Part shown: piece after piece, positions 47,945-59,031 of the stretch
Numbering within the stretch: position 1 is the stretch's first letter
How the letters are laid out: the number at the start of each line of letters is the position of its first letter
From: Delphinapterus leucas
Taxonomy: Eukaryota; Chordata; Mammalia; Artiodactyla; Monodontidae
Length of the DNA: 64,000 nucleotides
Direction: 5' to 3'
Assembly: GCF_002288925.2 (NCBI RefSeq)
Contig: NW_022097993.1
Location: 12,004,071 to 12,068,070, forward strand
Made by a program: the position numbers and the translations under genes
Notes under the pieces: model-generated
What the model saw: only the letters and a program-made list of their open reading frames with translations
What the model was told of the DNA's origin: nothing
The model's database searches: none

Positions 47945-48490
47945 CCTGCTAATGACCTTCCCATTTTCTCTGCCTCTTAGTACTAATTTGGGAAATAAAG
48001 GAACCAGGGAATTCTGAACAAAGATGATGCCTTAGGAGGGAAGGGAACAGGGAAGATGATTTTTGCTATTTTGTACATTTCACACAACCATGTAATTCAT
48101 GTTGTCACATCTTATGCTCTGAATGGCTGGCGCTGTTGCTGTCTGACAGTTTTGGTGTCAGCAAGCCTGAGAATTTTGACTTTTTTTGTGGCTCAGCAGT
48201 ATCTATTTGCTACTTTTGGCTCAAAAAATTATCACCTAATCCCTACTTTCCACATCAGACATTCAGCCATGCAGAAGCTCTGTGTATGTGTGTTCTCTAC
48301 CCAACACTATAACTAAGCACATTCCATATCTGCTCTTGTTCCCGAGATACAAAGGATTTTCGAAAGCCTTCAGAGGAAAATGGACTTTATCACCAAGCAC
48401 TTTCTTCAGCCCCTTCTTAATGATTCACTCATTTGAACAGGGCAATTGTAAGAAATTTGTCTATAGTTTCTTAAATCTAAATATGTAACT
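47945..48490. other. Unassigned block within the L1 mosaic
   Basis: No L1 similarity seen between the ORF2-end piece and the next SINE. No gene. Confidence 0.35.
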
Positions 48491-48550
48491 TTGTGCATTT
48501 GCTATTGTCAGGTTTTTGGATTTTATCCATTCTAATAGTAGTGATATATC

Positions 48551-48726
48551 ACTTTTTTTTTTTTTTTTTTGCGGTACGCGGGCCTCTCACTGTTGTGGCC
48601 TCTCCTGTTGCAGAGCACAGGCTCTGGACGCACAGGCTCAGTGGCCGTGGCTCACGGGCCCAGCCGCTCCGCGGCATGTGGGATCTTCCCGGACCAGGGC
48701 ATGAACCCGTGTCCCCTGCATTGGTT
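48551..48726 (-). mobile_element. CHR-type SINE, 5'-truncated
   Basis: T-run through GTGTCCCCTGCATTGG, then stops before the A-box part of the tRNA-like head. No target duplication was found, and the L1 piece on each side comes from a different part of L1. A later deletion may have removed the SINE head. Confidence 0.85.
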
Positions 48727-48904
48727 ACTCCAGGTCTTTTGCATTTCCATATAAACATTAGAATCAAATCAGTTATACATAAAATAGCTAGCTGGGATAT
48801 TGATGAGGATTACTTTGAATCTATAGGTCAAGTTGGGAAGAACTAACAACTTAACAATATTGAGCTGTCCAATCAATGACTATGAAATACTTCTTCATTT
48901 ATTT

Positions 48905-49608
48905 AGATATTCCTTTTATTTTTCTTATTTATTTATTTTTTATTTTTTTATTGAAGTATAGTTGGTTTACAATGTTGTGTTAGTTTCAGGTGTATAGCAA
49001 AGTAATTTAGTTATATATCTATCTATATATAAAAGTTATATATATTCTTTTTCAGATTCTTTTCCATTATAGGTTATTACAAGATATTGAATATAGTTCC
49101 CTCTGCTGTACAGTAGGTTTGTCTATTTTTTTTTAAATTTTTAAATTTATTTTGGTTTTGCTGGGTCTTAGTGGCAGCGCACAATATCTTCGTTGCCGCA
49201 TGCGGGATATTTTTAGCTGCAGCATGCGGACTTCTTAGCTGTGGCATGTGGACTCTTAGTTGTGGTATGCATGTGGGATCAAGTTCCCCAGCCAGGGATC
49301 AAACCCCGGGCCCCTGCATTGGGAGCATGCAACCTTACCCACTGGACCACCAGGGAAGTCCCTATCTATTTTGTATATAGTAGTATGTATCTGTTAATCT
49401 GAAATTCCAAATTTATCCCCTGTCCCCTTCCTCTTTGGTAATCATAAGTTTTCTATGTCTGTGAGTCTGTTTCTGTTTTGTACATAAGTTTATTTGTATC
49501 ATTTTTTAGATTTCAAATATAAGTGATATCATATGATATTTGTCTTTGACGTACTTCACTTAGTATGAAAACCTCTGAGTCCAACCATACTGCTGCAAAT
49601 GGCATTAT
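48905..49608 (-). mobile_element. Younger L1 3' end inside the L1 mosaic
   Basis: TTTTTTTATTGAAGTATAGTTGGTTTACAATG, TTCCATTATAGGTTATTAC, TCCCTCTGCTGTACAGTAGG and TGCTGCAAATGGCATTATTTC are antisense L1 3'UTR and ORF2 end. It is truncated at 49608, exactly where a SINE tail begins. A long-form SINE is inserted at 49130-49364. Confidence 0.85.
49130..49364 (-). mobile_element. CHR-2-like SINE with internal repeats
   Basis: TTTGGTTTTGCTGGGTCTTAGTGG, repeated GCTGCAGCATGCGGAC/GCTGTGGCATGTGGAC units, and GACCACCAGGGAAGTCCC. Target duplication TCTATTTT lies at 49122-49129 and 49365-49372. Confidence 0.85.
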
Positions 49609-49827
49609 TTCATTTTTTTTTTTTTTTTTTTTTTTGCGGTACGCGGGCCTCTCACTGTTGTGGCCTCTCCCTTTGCAGAGCACAGGTTCCGGATGTGCAG
49701 GCTCAGCGGCCATGGCTCACAGGCCCAGCTGCTCCGCGGCATGTGGGATCTTCCCGGACCGGGGCATGAACCCGTGTCCCCTGCATCAGCAGGCGGACTC
49801 TCAACCACTGTGCCAGCAGGGAAGCCC
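49609..49827 (-). mobile_element. CHR-type SINE abutting a truncated L1
   Basis: A 24-bp T-run, then a full short-form SINE ending CAGCAGGGAAGCCC. Left of it is the truncated end of a younger L1 in the same orientation; right of it the old L1 resumes. I see no target duplication of its own. Confidence 0.9.
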
Positions 49828-52080
49828 AAATTAGCCCATCTTAATCAATACTTAGCCCTAATATTATATTTTTAATTTCAAATTACAATTGTTCATTTCT
49901 GATATATAGGAAAGCAATCGACTTTCACTGATAAACCTTGTATCCAGCAACCTTTCTATAATTACATATATTAGTTCCAAGGGTTCTGTTTTCAATTCTT
50001 TGGTATTTTCTACATAGACAATCATGTCATTTGAAAAAAAGGCAGTGTTTTTCTCCCTTCCTGGTCTGTATACATTGTATTTCCTGTCTTGTCTTATGGC
50101 ATTGGCTAGGACTTTCAGCACAGTGTTGAATAGGAATGGTGAGAGAGGACATCCTTTCCTTCTCCCCAGTTTAGGGAGACGACATCCAGTTTCTCACTGT
50201 AAGTAATGATGTTACCTGTAGGGTTTTTTGGTAGGTGTTTTTAATTTGAGTTGAAGAAATTCCCCTCCATTCTTAGTTTGCTGAGAGTTTTTATTGTGAC
50301 TGAGGGTTGGATTTTGTCATATGCATTTTTGCTTCAGTTGATATGATCTTATGCTTTTTCTTCTTTAACCTGTTCATGTGGTAGATTACATAGATTGATG
50401 TTTGAATGTTGAACCAGTCATGCCTGCCTGGAATAAATCTCACTTGGTCCACAGTGTATACTTCTTTTTATACATTGTTGGATGTTATTTGCTAACGTTT
50501 TGTTGAGGATTTTTGCATCTATGTTCATGCAAGATACTGGTTTGCAGTTTTCCTTTCTTTTAATGACTATCTGGTTTTGGTTTTAGAGTAATGCTGGCCT
50601 TATAGAATGAGTTAGGAAGCATTTCTTCTGCTTCTATTTTCTGGAAGAGACTGTGGTGAATTACAATTATTTCTTCCTTAAATGTTTATAAAATTTATTG
50701 GTGAAACCATCTGGGCCTGGTATTTGATTCAACTTCTTTAACAGATATGGAACTATTGAGGTTTCTCTCTTTCTCCTTATGTGTTCTGCTAATTTGTATC
50801 TTTCAAGGAATTGGTCTATTTCATCTGAATTATCAAATTTAGGGGCATGATGTTGTTCATAATATTTTATTATCACTTTAATGTCCATGAGATCAGTAGT
50901 GATGAGGCTTTTTTATTTATATTATTAGTAATTTATGTCTTTTCTCTTTCTCTTCTTGGCTACCCTGGCTAGAGGTTTATTAATTTTATTGAGCTTTCCA
51001 AAGAACCAGCTTTTGATTTTGATTTTTAAAACTAATTGTTCTGCTTTCAGTTTTACCAATTTCTACTCTAATTATTTCTTTTCTTCTGCATGTTTTTGGT
51101 TTAAATTCTTCTTCTTCTTCTCTCTCTCTCTCACCCAAGTTTCCTAAGATTATAAATTTTTAGATCATTCTTCTTTTCTGATATTTACATTTAATACAAT
51201 AAATTTTCCTCTAAACACTGTTTTTGCTGCATTTCACAAATTTTGAGGTTGTATTTTGTCATTTAATTTCAAAATATTTTAAAATTTCTTTTGAGACTTT
51301 TCTTTGACCTATATGTTATTTATAAGTGTATTATTTAATCTACAAACATTTTTGGATTTTTAAGCTACCTTTCTATTATTGATTTCTAATTTAATTACTT
51401 CGAGATCTGAGACCATATCTGTATGATTTCTATTCTTTTAAATTTCTTAAGGTGTTTTTATGGCCCAGAACATTGTCTGTCTTGGGCCATATTTCATGTC
51501 AGCTTGAGAAGAATGTATATTCTTCTCTTGTTGGATGGAGTATTCTATAAATGTCAATTACACCTATAGCTAGAAAGTGCTATTCAGTTCAACTATATCC
51601 TTACTGATTTTTTGCCTGCTCGATCTATTGATTACTGAAAGAAGGATGTTGAAATCTCCAATTGTAATAGTTGATTTGTCTATTTTACCTTGAAATTCTA
51701 TTAGGTATTTTCTCATGTATTTTGATGCTCTGTTGTTCAGTTCATCCACATTTAGGATCATTAGGTCTTCTTAAAACTTAACCCCCTTATTATTATGTTA
51801 TGCCCCTCTATATTCCTGATAATTTTCCTTGTCTGAGGTTTGCTTAGTCTGAAATTAATATAGCTACTCAAGCTTTCTTTTGACTAGTGTTAGCATGGTT
51901 TATCTTTATTACTTTACTTTCAACCTATTGCTTTATATAAGTGGATTTCTTGTAGACAACATATAGTTGGGTCATTTTTAAAAAGTCTGCTCTGCCAGTC
52001 TCTGTCTTTTAATTGGTATATTTAGACTATTCACATTTTATATTTAGACAGATCACAATTTGATTATTGGTATAATTAAA
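49828..52080 (-). pseudogene. Ancient L1 ORF2, decayed
   Basis: Short open frames carry ORF2 signatures in reverse order. At 49864-50121 the reverse transcriptase box reads FSNDMIVYVEN, where active L1 has FADD, so a catalytic Asp is Asn. At 50667-50888 KKLNQIPGPDGF matches the conserved region upstream of the RT core. At 51570-51761 IGDFNILLSVINRSSRQKISKD matches the endonuclease domain around its catalytic Asp. Stops and frameshifts separate them. It cannot make a protein. Confidence 0.85.
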
Positions 52081-52132
52081 TCAATATTTACCATATTTGT
52101 AACTGTTTTCTATTTGTTATACTAGTTTTCTT

Positions 52133-52162
52133 TCTTTCTTTCTTTCTTTCCTTCTTTTCTGC
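52133..52162. repeat. Short (TTTC)n
   Basis: TTTCTTTCTTTC run inside the old L1. Confidence 0.8.
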
Positions 52163-53195
52163 CTTATCTGGTTTGGAATGAACATTTTATATGATTCCAT
52201 TTTTCTCCTCTCTCACTACATCAATTACATTTCTTTTTTTAAAAAAATTATTGGTTGCCTTACAGTTTGCAATATACATATACAACTAATCTAAGTCAAC
52301 TCTCAAATAAAACTGTATCACCTCAATTAGCACAGGTACCTTATAACAGAATATTCCCAACTTCTCGCTCCCACCCCGTATTGCATTGTTGTCCATTTCA
52401 CTTACCCATATGCTATCATCACCCAATACTATTATTTTGAACAGTTACCTATTAGATCAATTAAGAATAAGAAAAATAAAAAATCTAAAAGATTTTTACC
52501 ATCTTTGATGCTCTTCCTTTCTTTATGTAGATCCCTATTTCTGACCTATATCATTTTCTTCATCCAGGAAGAATTTCTTTTAACATTTCTCACAGGCGGT
52601 TTTTATTTGTTTCAGAAAGGCTTTATTTCTCTCTCACTTTTTATGGATAAATTCACTGGTACACAATTCTAGGTTAGTGTTTTTTTCCTTCAACCCTGTA
52701 AATATTTCATTCTACTTTCCTCTTGCTTGCATATTTTCTGATAAGAAGTTCAATATAATTCATATCCTTGCTTCACTATGTTTAAGTATTTCACCCAACA
52801 TCCTGACTTTTGACTTGTTTCAAGATTTTCTCTTTGTCTTTGGTTTCGGGCAGTTTGAATATGATAAATCTACGTTTCTTCATTTTACTTTGTTTCATGT
52901 TCTCTGAGCTTCCTGGATGTGTGCTTTGGTGTTTGTTATTAATTTTGGAAAATTCTCAGCTATTAGTACCTTAAATATTTCCTCTGCTTCTTTCTTTTCC
53001 TTCTAGTATCCCAAGTTAGTGTATGTTACACCTTTTGAAATTGTCCCACAGTTCTTGAACATTCTGTTCTGTTTTTTTCATTCTCTTTTATCTCTGCGTT
53101 TCAGTTTGGGAAGTTTCTATTGACATACTTTCAAGCTCACAGATTCTTTCCTCTGCCGTATTCACTCTACTGATGAGTCCATCAAAAGCATTCTT

Positions 53196-53401
53196 TTTTT
53201 TTTTTTTTTGCGGTACGCGGGCCTCTCACCGCTGTGGCCTCTCCCGCCGTGAAGCACAGGCTCCGGACGCGCAGGCTCAGCGGCCATGGCCCACGGGCCC
53301 AGCCGCTCCGCGGCACGTGGGATCCTCCAGGACCGGGGCACGAACCCGCGTTCCCTGCATCGGCAGGCAGACCCCCAACCACTGCGCCACCAGGGAAGCC
53401 C
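53196..53401 (-). mobile_element. CHR-type SINE (short form)
   Basis: T-run, GCGGTACGCGGGCCTCTCAC to GCGCCACCAGGGAAGCCC. It is CpG-rich and little decayed. The perfect 13-bp target duplication CAAAAGCATTCTT lies at 53183-53195 and 53402-53414. It is among the youngest insertions in the window. Confidence 0.97.
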
Positions 53402-54650
53402 CAAAAGCATTCTTCATTTCTATTACAGAGCTTCTGATTTTTGGTATTTCCTTTTGATAACTTCTTAGAGTTTCCATCTCTCTGCTTATATTGCCTATGT
53501 GTTCTTGCATATTTTCTATTTTTTTCTAGTAGAGCCCTTAACATAGTAATTATCCTGACTTTAAATACCTTATCTGATATCCCAAAATCTGTCATGTTTG
53601 AGTTTGGTTCTGATCTTGTCTCTTCAGACTGTGGATTTTTTTTTTTTTTTTTGCCTTTTAGCATGCCTTGTAATTTTTTGCTGACAGTCAAACATGATGG
53701 ATCAGGTAATTTACTGTGAGGTTTTATGTTACCTGGGGCTTTGTTTAATATTATTCGGTTTCCTCTAGTGTCCTTGGTTTTTCCCCTCCCCCTCCCTCTT
53801 TTGTCTGTTTCCCTAAGAAATTCTCTTAAATAGAGTCTGTTGCTAGCAGCTCCTTCAGCTGTGGTCCACTGTTTGCTGGAGCTCTGCAGTGGTGGTAGGT
53901 GTGGGGGAGGGGAGAGCGTCTATAATGTGATCAAACCTCAGTCTCTCACTGGGCTCGCGTCCCTGAACTGTGACTTTCACAAGTGTTCTTAAGCCTTTTT
54001 TTCTCCCCTTAAGTTAGACAAAGGGTAGAGGAGGCTGGAATTGGGTAGTTGCCCTTCTCCCAAGTAGGATAAGGAGCTTATAAAGTCTTTTTCTTGGAGA
54101 GTAGCCCTTCATTATAGGGAAAAACTCAGAATGTATTTCAGAATGGTTACTTCCCTCCTCCCCCTCCCAGAAATGTAAGGGGTTTTTCCTTGAATCTTCC
54201 CTGTGAGAACCTGGTGGGGTTCCTGGAAGTAAATTCATGAAAATGTGTCAGGTATTCTCCTTCTCAAGTTAGTCCACACTCAGCCTCCAGCAATTCATCA
54301 AAATTACCGTTTAACTGCTTCTACCAGTTTATGGCTCCAGCTGCTTCTGCTCCAAGTAAATTGGTCTCAGCTGTGATTCTCTGGCTTCACCTTATCTCTC
54401 CAGATCTTGAGGTGGTGGTTTGCCCTGTGACCTCAAGTCTCTAATGGGTCCAAGAAAAGTCAGATTTTCAGCTTGTTTGACTTTTTTCTTGTAAGAATCA
54501 GAGCAACAACTTCCAAGCTCTTTACATGTCAGAGCTGAAACTGGAAATTGAATATCTTTTTTATAAATAAAAATATATGAAACTTTGTATTTTTTTCAAC
54601 CTTAGGACCAATATAAAATTTTCACAGTTTCTTAGTTAAGATAATTTTAA

Positions 54651-54858
54651 GTTTTTTTTTTTTTTTGTGGTATGCGGGCCTCTCACTGCTGTGGCCTCTC
54701 CCGTTGCGGAGCACAGGCTCCAGACGCGCAGGCTCAGCAGCCATGGCTTACGGGTCCAGCCACTCCGCAGCATGTGGGATCTTCCCGGACCGGGGCACGA
54801 ACCCGTGTCCCCTGCATTGGCAGGCAGACTCTCAACCACTGCGCCACCAGGGAAGCTC
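54651..54858 (-). mobile_element. CHR-type SINE (short form)
   Basis: T-run, GTGGTATGCGGGCCTCTCAC to GCGCCACCAGGGAAGCTC. The perfect 17-bp target duplication AGTTAAGATAATTTTAA lies at 54634-54650 and 54859-54875. Confidence 0.97.
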
Positions 54859-54875
54859 AGTTAAGATAATTTTAA

Positions 54876-55664
54876 AATAAATAAAATTGAATATACTTAA
54901 AATTTAAGTAGTCAAATCTCAGTTATCCAAAGGCTGGTTGTACTTATAGATTGTCGGTAGCTATGCCTTCTCACATTTCACCCAAGCGTCTCTGATTTGG
55001 AGCAATGCTCTTACTCAAATAAGACTTCCTAAAGTGGTTGGGAGTGGGGAAAAAAGAGGAAGGACAAAATCCAAGACCATTTTTTCTCTGTTAGAAACAT
55101 CAGGGTAAGAAGTGAGGGACGAGGTTGAGACTAATAGATAAAGTGAAGTGTCAGGATCGTGGAAATGAGTTAGACTCTACCCCAGGCCTGCATTATTATA
55201 CTTAATTGAGTAGATAATATAGAATATAGGATTGGAAAGAGTTTGGTGAACGTTATTAAGGGAAGACCTTGCAAAGTATGAGATCCATCCTCTTCACCTT
55301 GTAAAATTTTTCACTCCGTTCACAGTGGCTAGCAGAGTTTTCAAAGCTTTTAAATCATTTTCATCATCAGAGAAGGTTATCCTATTCAAGATTTGACAGT
55401 ATTCTAAAGACCCACTTCTGTGACAGTATGCCTCCACCAAAGAAGAAGGGTTATACATTAGCATTTGCAATGTGATCTGTCAGTTCCTATGAGTTATATC
55501 ATGAGGTCTTTAAATTTTTTCCTGCAGATGATCAGGTGACATCCTTGGAGCTTTATTTCTGAAGAGCATAGTATAAACTATGTTGGAAGGCAAATAAAAT
55601 GCTTCTACAAGCATTAACGCTTAATTGGCAAAGTATAGCCCTATGACTTGTATTTAGATGTTAG
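54876..55664. other. Unassigned
   Basis: No gene or repeat recognised. Confidence 0.45.
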
Positions 55665-56560
55665 TTTCTTATTGCTGCTTTCAAAAACACCCCAAAATGT
55701 AGTGACATAAAATGACGATAATTGTTACCAAGCCCAAGTTCATACTGCCCGCCTCACGACAGGCCAATAAATCAAGAGACGAGTTGTTGGGACAAGGAAT
55801 AGAGACTTTATTCAGAAAGCCAGCAAACGGAGAAGATGGTGGACCCGTGCCCCAAAGAAACATCTTGCCTGAGTTAGAATTCGGGTTTCTTTTATACTGA
55901 AAGGGGAGGGAGTAAAGTCAAACATTTCTTGGTTCCCATCATACTCCAGAGGGGACGTGTTAATATCTTCCTTCCTGCAGCCATTCAGGTGGGCCTGGTC
56001 AGGATGTTTCCTGTGGGCTAAATAAAGGTATTTTAGCTGAATGCTCATCACCTGTGAGGCAGGGTTCTCAGAGATGGGCCATTGTGTACACTTTAAGGTT
56101 ATAGGCAACTTTCCTTCAGTGATTAACTTGTGATAGAACACAAAGATTCTTCCCTATTATGTAATTGTTTATCTTTCATTGTTTTTGTAGGTCAGGGGTT
56201 TGGGAAGGGCTTGCTGGGGCAGGTCCTCTCTTGAGGGTCTCAAGCAGTTGCAGTCAGATGTCAGCAGAAGCTGCAGTATCATCAAAGTATGCCTGGGGCT
56301 GGGGCCCCTGCTGTAAGGTGGCTCACTTAGCTGGCAGTTGAATGCTGGCTCCTGGCACCCAGGTCTCTCCAGTGGGTAGCTTGAGTGTCCTCATCGCACA
56401 GCCGCTGGCTTCCCCCAGAGTAAGCAGCCATCTGAGAACCCAAACGCCCAAGGTGGAAGTTGCAGTGTTTGTTATAACCTCACTTTGAAATTTACAGCCA
56501 CTCCCACTGTGTGTTATTGGTCACCAGTAGTGTGATTCATCATGGGAGGGTGCTGAGTGG
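55665..56560. mobile_element. Old repeat (as at 19225) split by an LTR
   Basis: The left stub, TAGTTTCTTATTGCTGCTTTC and AAAATGTAGTGACATAAAATGAC, is the start of the GTGGCTTAAAACAAC-type repeat. The right part, from about 56280 (AAGGTGGCTCACTTAGCTGGCAG, TGGCTTCCCCCAGAGTAAGCAGCC), continues it. Between them lies an LTR-like block. Confidence 0.5.
55722..56270 (-). mobile_element. LTR-like insert, antisense
   Basis: On the minus strand GAATAAAGTCTCTATTCC near 55795-55815 is a typical LTR poly(A) signal with a downstream T/GU-rich stretch. The block interrupts an older repeat. No viral genes lie beside it, so it would be a solo LTR. Family and exact ends are uncertain. Confidence 0.5.
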
Positions 56561-57249
56561 AGCATAAATAGCAAAAGGCATGGCTCCTTAGGAGGTCTTG
56601 GAGGCTTGCTGCTGCTCAAACTTCCATTTCTTATTTTTAGAAATATGTAATAATTGATTTTATTATTTCCACCCAACAACTGTTCCTTAGAAGCAAACCC
56701 ATCATTATTATTCAATTTTCTTATACTTCTGCAATTATTTCATTTTTATGTCATTGCAATAGCCTAATGGACTAAATATTCTTCTTTTTCTCTCTTCAAT
56801 ATTATTCTTAAAAACTGAAGTAGAAACATATTTCTCTATAATAGCAATATGTCAGAGCCATCAACTAAACTACTAGTCAGAGCCATCAACTAAAATCCAG
56901 TTCTGTGTCTACAAGAAATCAGCCCATATCTTTATTTCCCAAGAGGTATTCTGTGTGCAATAAGTTTCAAGGTTAGATACAATTGTGATATTCTGGGTTT
57001 TGCAAAGTTAAACATGCCTTGTTTTTATTTCTAGCTGGATTCTTTCACAGTACTAGTCTTTAATATGATACATTCACTGCAGATTTCTAAGGGGGGATAT
57101 AATACGCAACACTTCCCAAAGTTCCTGGATCATGGAACAGTTTCCCCTTAGGACATTTTGCATGGTGTTTTATGAAATGTATTTTAGGAAGTGCTTAAAT
57201 ATCTTATTTCACCCACGTGTTCCTTCTGTTTGAAGCTTAGCGTTGCCAG
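56561..57249. other. Unassigned
   Basis: Only a small direct duplication was seen (56851-56894). Confidence 0.45.
56851..56894. repeat. 19-bp direct repeat, 25-bp period
   Basis: GTCAGAGCCATCAACTAAA at 56851-56869 and again at 56876-56894. Confidence 0.95.
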
Positions 57250-57815
57250 CAGTATTTGGGCTTAAACCCTTCCCCCTGCCTTCCTGCAATTCATTTCCCC
57301 TTGCTACAGCCAGTATGTTCTTTTAAAATGCAACTATCACCCAGCTGCATCCAAAAAGTCAAATAATATTCCAGTTTTTCTTACGATTAAGCCCAATCTC
57401 CTTCACAAGAGCTTGCGTGGTCTGGCTCCTCCAAGTGCACACCCCCTCTCTGCACTGAGTCACACTGACATCACCTCAGTGTTTACTGCTTGCTATGCTT
57501 TTCCCATCACAGGACTTTTCATTGCCTGTATCTTCTACCTAGAACCCTCTTACCAGCCCTGTCTGTCTGATTAATTCCAGCTGATCCTCCAGATCTACGC
57601 TCAAGGTTTAATTGAAATTTCTCTCACTAGTCTTACTCTGTCAAGGCTCCCAGCATGTTCTACCCTTTGAAGTACTTCTGGTATTTATAATTTTGTAATC
57701 ATTTGTGTTATTATTTGATTACAGTCTGTCTCCCACAATAAATTATAAGCTCTCTTAGGGCAAAGACTTTTGACCACCATATTAGATATTCCAAAAATAT
57801 TTGTAAGTAACTAAA
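57250..57815 (+). mobile_element. L2 3' end
   Basis: GCCCAATCTCCTTCACAAGAGCTTGCGTGGTCTGGCTCC, CAGGACTTTTCATTGCCTG, TGATCCTCCAGATCTACGCTCAAG, CATTTGTGTTATTATTTGATTACAGTCTGTCTCCC and TTATAAGCTCTCTTAGGGCAAAGAC follow the L2 3' end in order, sense orientation. Confidence 0.85.
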
Positions 57816-58276
57816 TTGACTGCCCTCAGGAATTCCCCTGTCCTTTATCACCATTACCATGCTGGTTCAGGCCTTTATAATTCCATCCTTAAATTGCTAC
57901 TGTCACCTGCTAGTAGATTTCCTTCATTCCAGTTTATCTATGTTCTAGTTCTTATTGAACACCGCAGCCAGACTCCTCTTTTGAAACTACTAATTCCCAT
58001 ATGTTGCTCTTTTATGAAAATGCTTTAAATGACGCATCGCTCTTCAGAGCAGGATTGTCAAACCCAAAAGCCATCAGGTGAGGTCAAGTGGAAAATATGT
58101 GCTGCTGTTAAAGCCCATGGACCACCAGTATATGACCCTGATTTATAAGTATCTAAATATGATGTCTAAATTCCTTAGCTTTGTACTCAGGACTCAGATT
58201 TGGATTTAACCTGAGTTTCCAGTTCTAATCTGTTCTACTGTTACATCAATCACAGTTTCAGTCAAAAATGGCCTCT
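57816..58276. other. Unassigned, maybe more L2
   Basis: 57880-58000 (CACCGCAGCCAGACTCC) is L2-like but out of order with the copy to its left. Nothing else seen. Confidence 0.35.
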
Positions 58277-58318
58277 CTGGGCTTCCCTGGTGGTGCAGTG
58301 GTTAAGAATCCACCTTCC
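58277..58318 (+). mobile_element. CHR SINE head fragment (about 42 bp)
   Basis: GGGCTTCCCTGGTGGTGCAGTGG then TTAAGAATCCACCTTCCA is the tRNA-like 5' head including the A box. The homology then stops abruptly; the B box and tail are missing. Confidence 0.85.
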
Positions 58319-58541
58319 AGTCTCTTCCGTCCACCGTCACTGAACTGCCCCGGATCCCGAGGGGAGGGTGGCCACACTGAGGCTGCTGGCTCTGGAGGGG
58401 CCCCAGCAGCTGAAGCTGCAACAGTCCTGGGGACCACGGGCCAGTTGTTTCAACAAGTAACTTAAAGACAAAATGGAAAAACAAGGAGAACTGTGCATGA
58501 GACCATGTTGATATGAAACCAGGGATTGCCACCTTGTGCCA
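58319..58541. other. GC-rich segment of unknown origin between SINE head and L1
   Basis: TCCGTCCACCGTCACTGAACTG, GGCTGCTGGCTCTGGAGGGG and GGAAAAACAAGGAGAACTG do not match the L1 5'UTR seen at 1-1535, nor a SINE body. It could be an alternative L1 leader or a captured transcript. I do not recognise it. Confidence 0.4.
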
Positions 58542-59031
58542 GCCGTGTGGATGACAGGCTCTTGGTGCTCCACCCAGGCGTCAGGGCTGTGCCTCTGAGG
58601 TGGGTGAGCCAAGTTCAGGACACTGGTCCACAAGAGACCTCCCAGATCCATGTAATAACAAATGGTGAAAATCTCCCGGAGATCTCCAGCTCAAAGCCAA
58701 GTCCCACCTTCACTCAATGACCAGCAAGCTACAGTGCTGGACACCCTATGCCAAACAACTAGAAAGACAGGAACACAACCCCACCCATTAGCAGAGAGGC
58801 TGCCTAAAATCATAAAAAGGCCACAGACACCCCAAAACACACCACCAGACGTGGACCTGCCCACCAGAAAGACAAGATCCAGCCTCATTCACCAGAACAC
58901 AGGAACTCGTCCCCTCCACGAGGAAGCCTACACAACCCACTGAACCAACCTTAGCCACTGGGGACAGACAATGGGAACCACGAACCTGCAGCCTCCAAAA
59001 AGGAGACCTCAAACACAGTAAGTTAGGCAAA

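Larger units (their letters stand above)
46365..54545 (-). mobile_element. Ancient antisense L1M mosaic
   Basis: In reverse order: 3'UTR (46365-46567, 46774-46870), ORF2 end (47440-47940), mid ORF2 (48727-48904), reverse transcriptase (49828-50900), endonuclease (51200-52080), ORF1-like region (52100-53700) and 5'UTR (53860-54545, antisense of GTTGTTGCTCTGATTCTTAC). Later insertions interrupt it: four short SINEs, a younger L1 carrying a long SINE, and blocks I cannot assign (46871-47440, 47945-48490). It may combine more than one old element. Confidence 0.65.
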
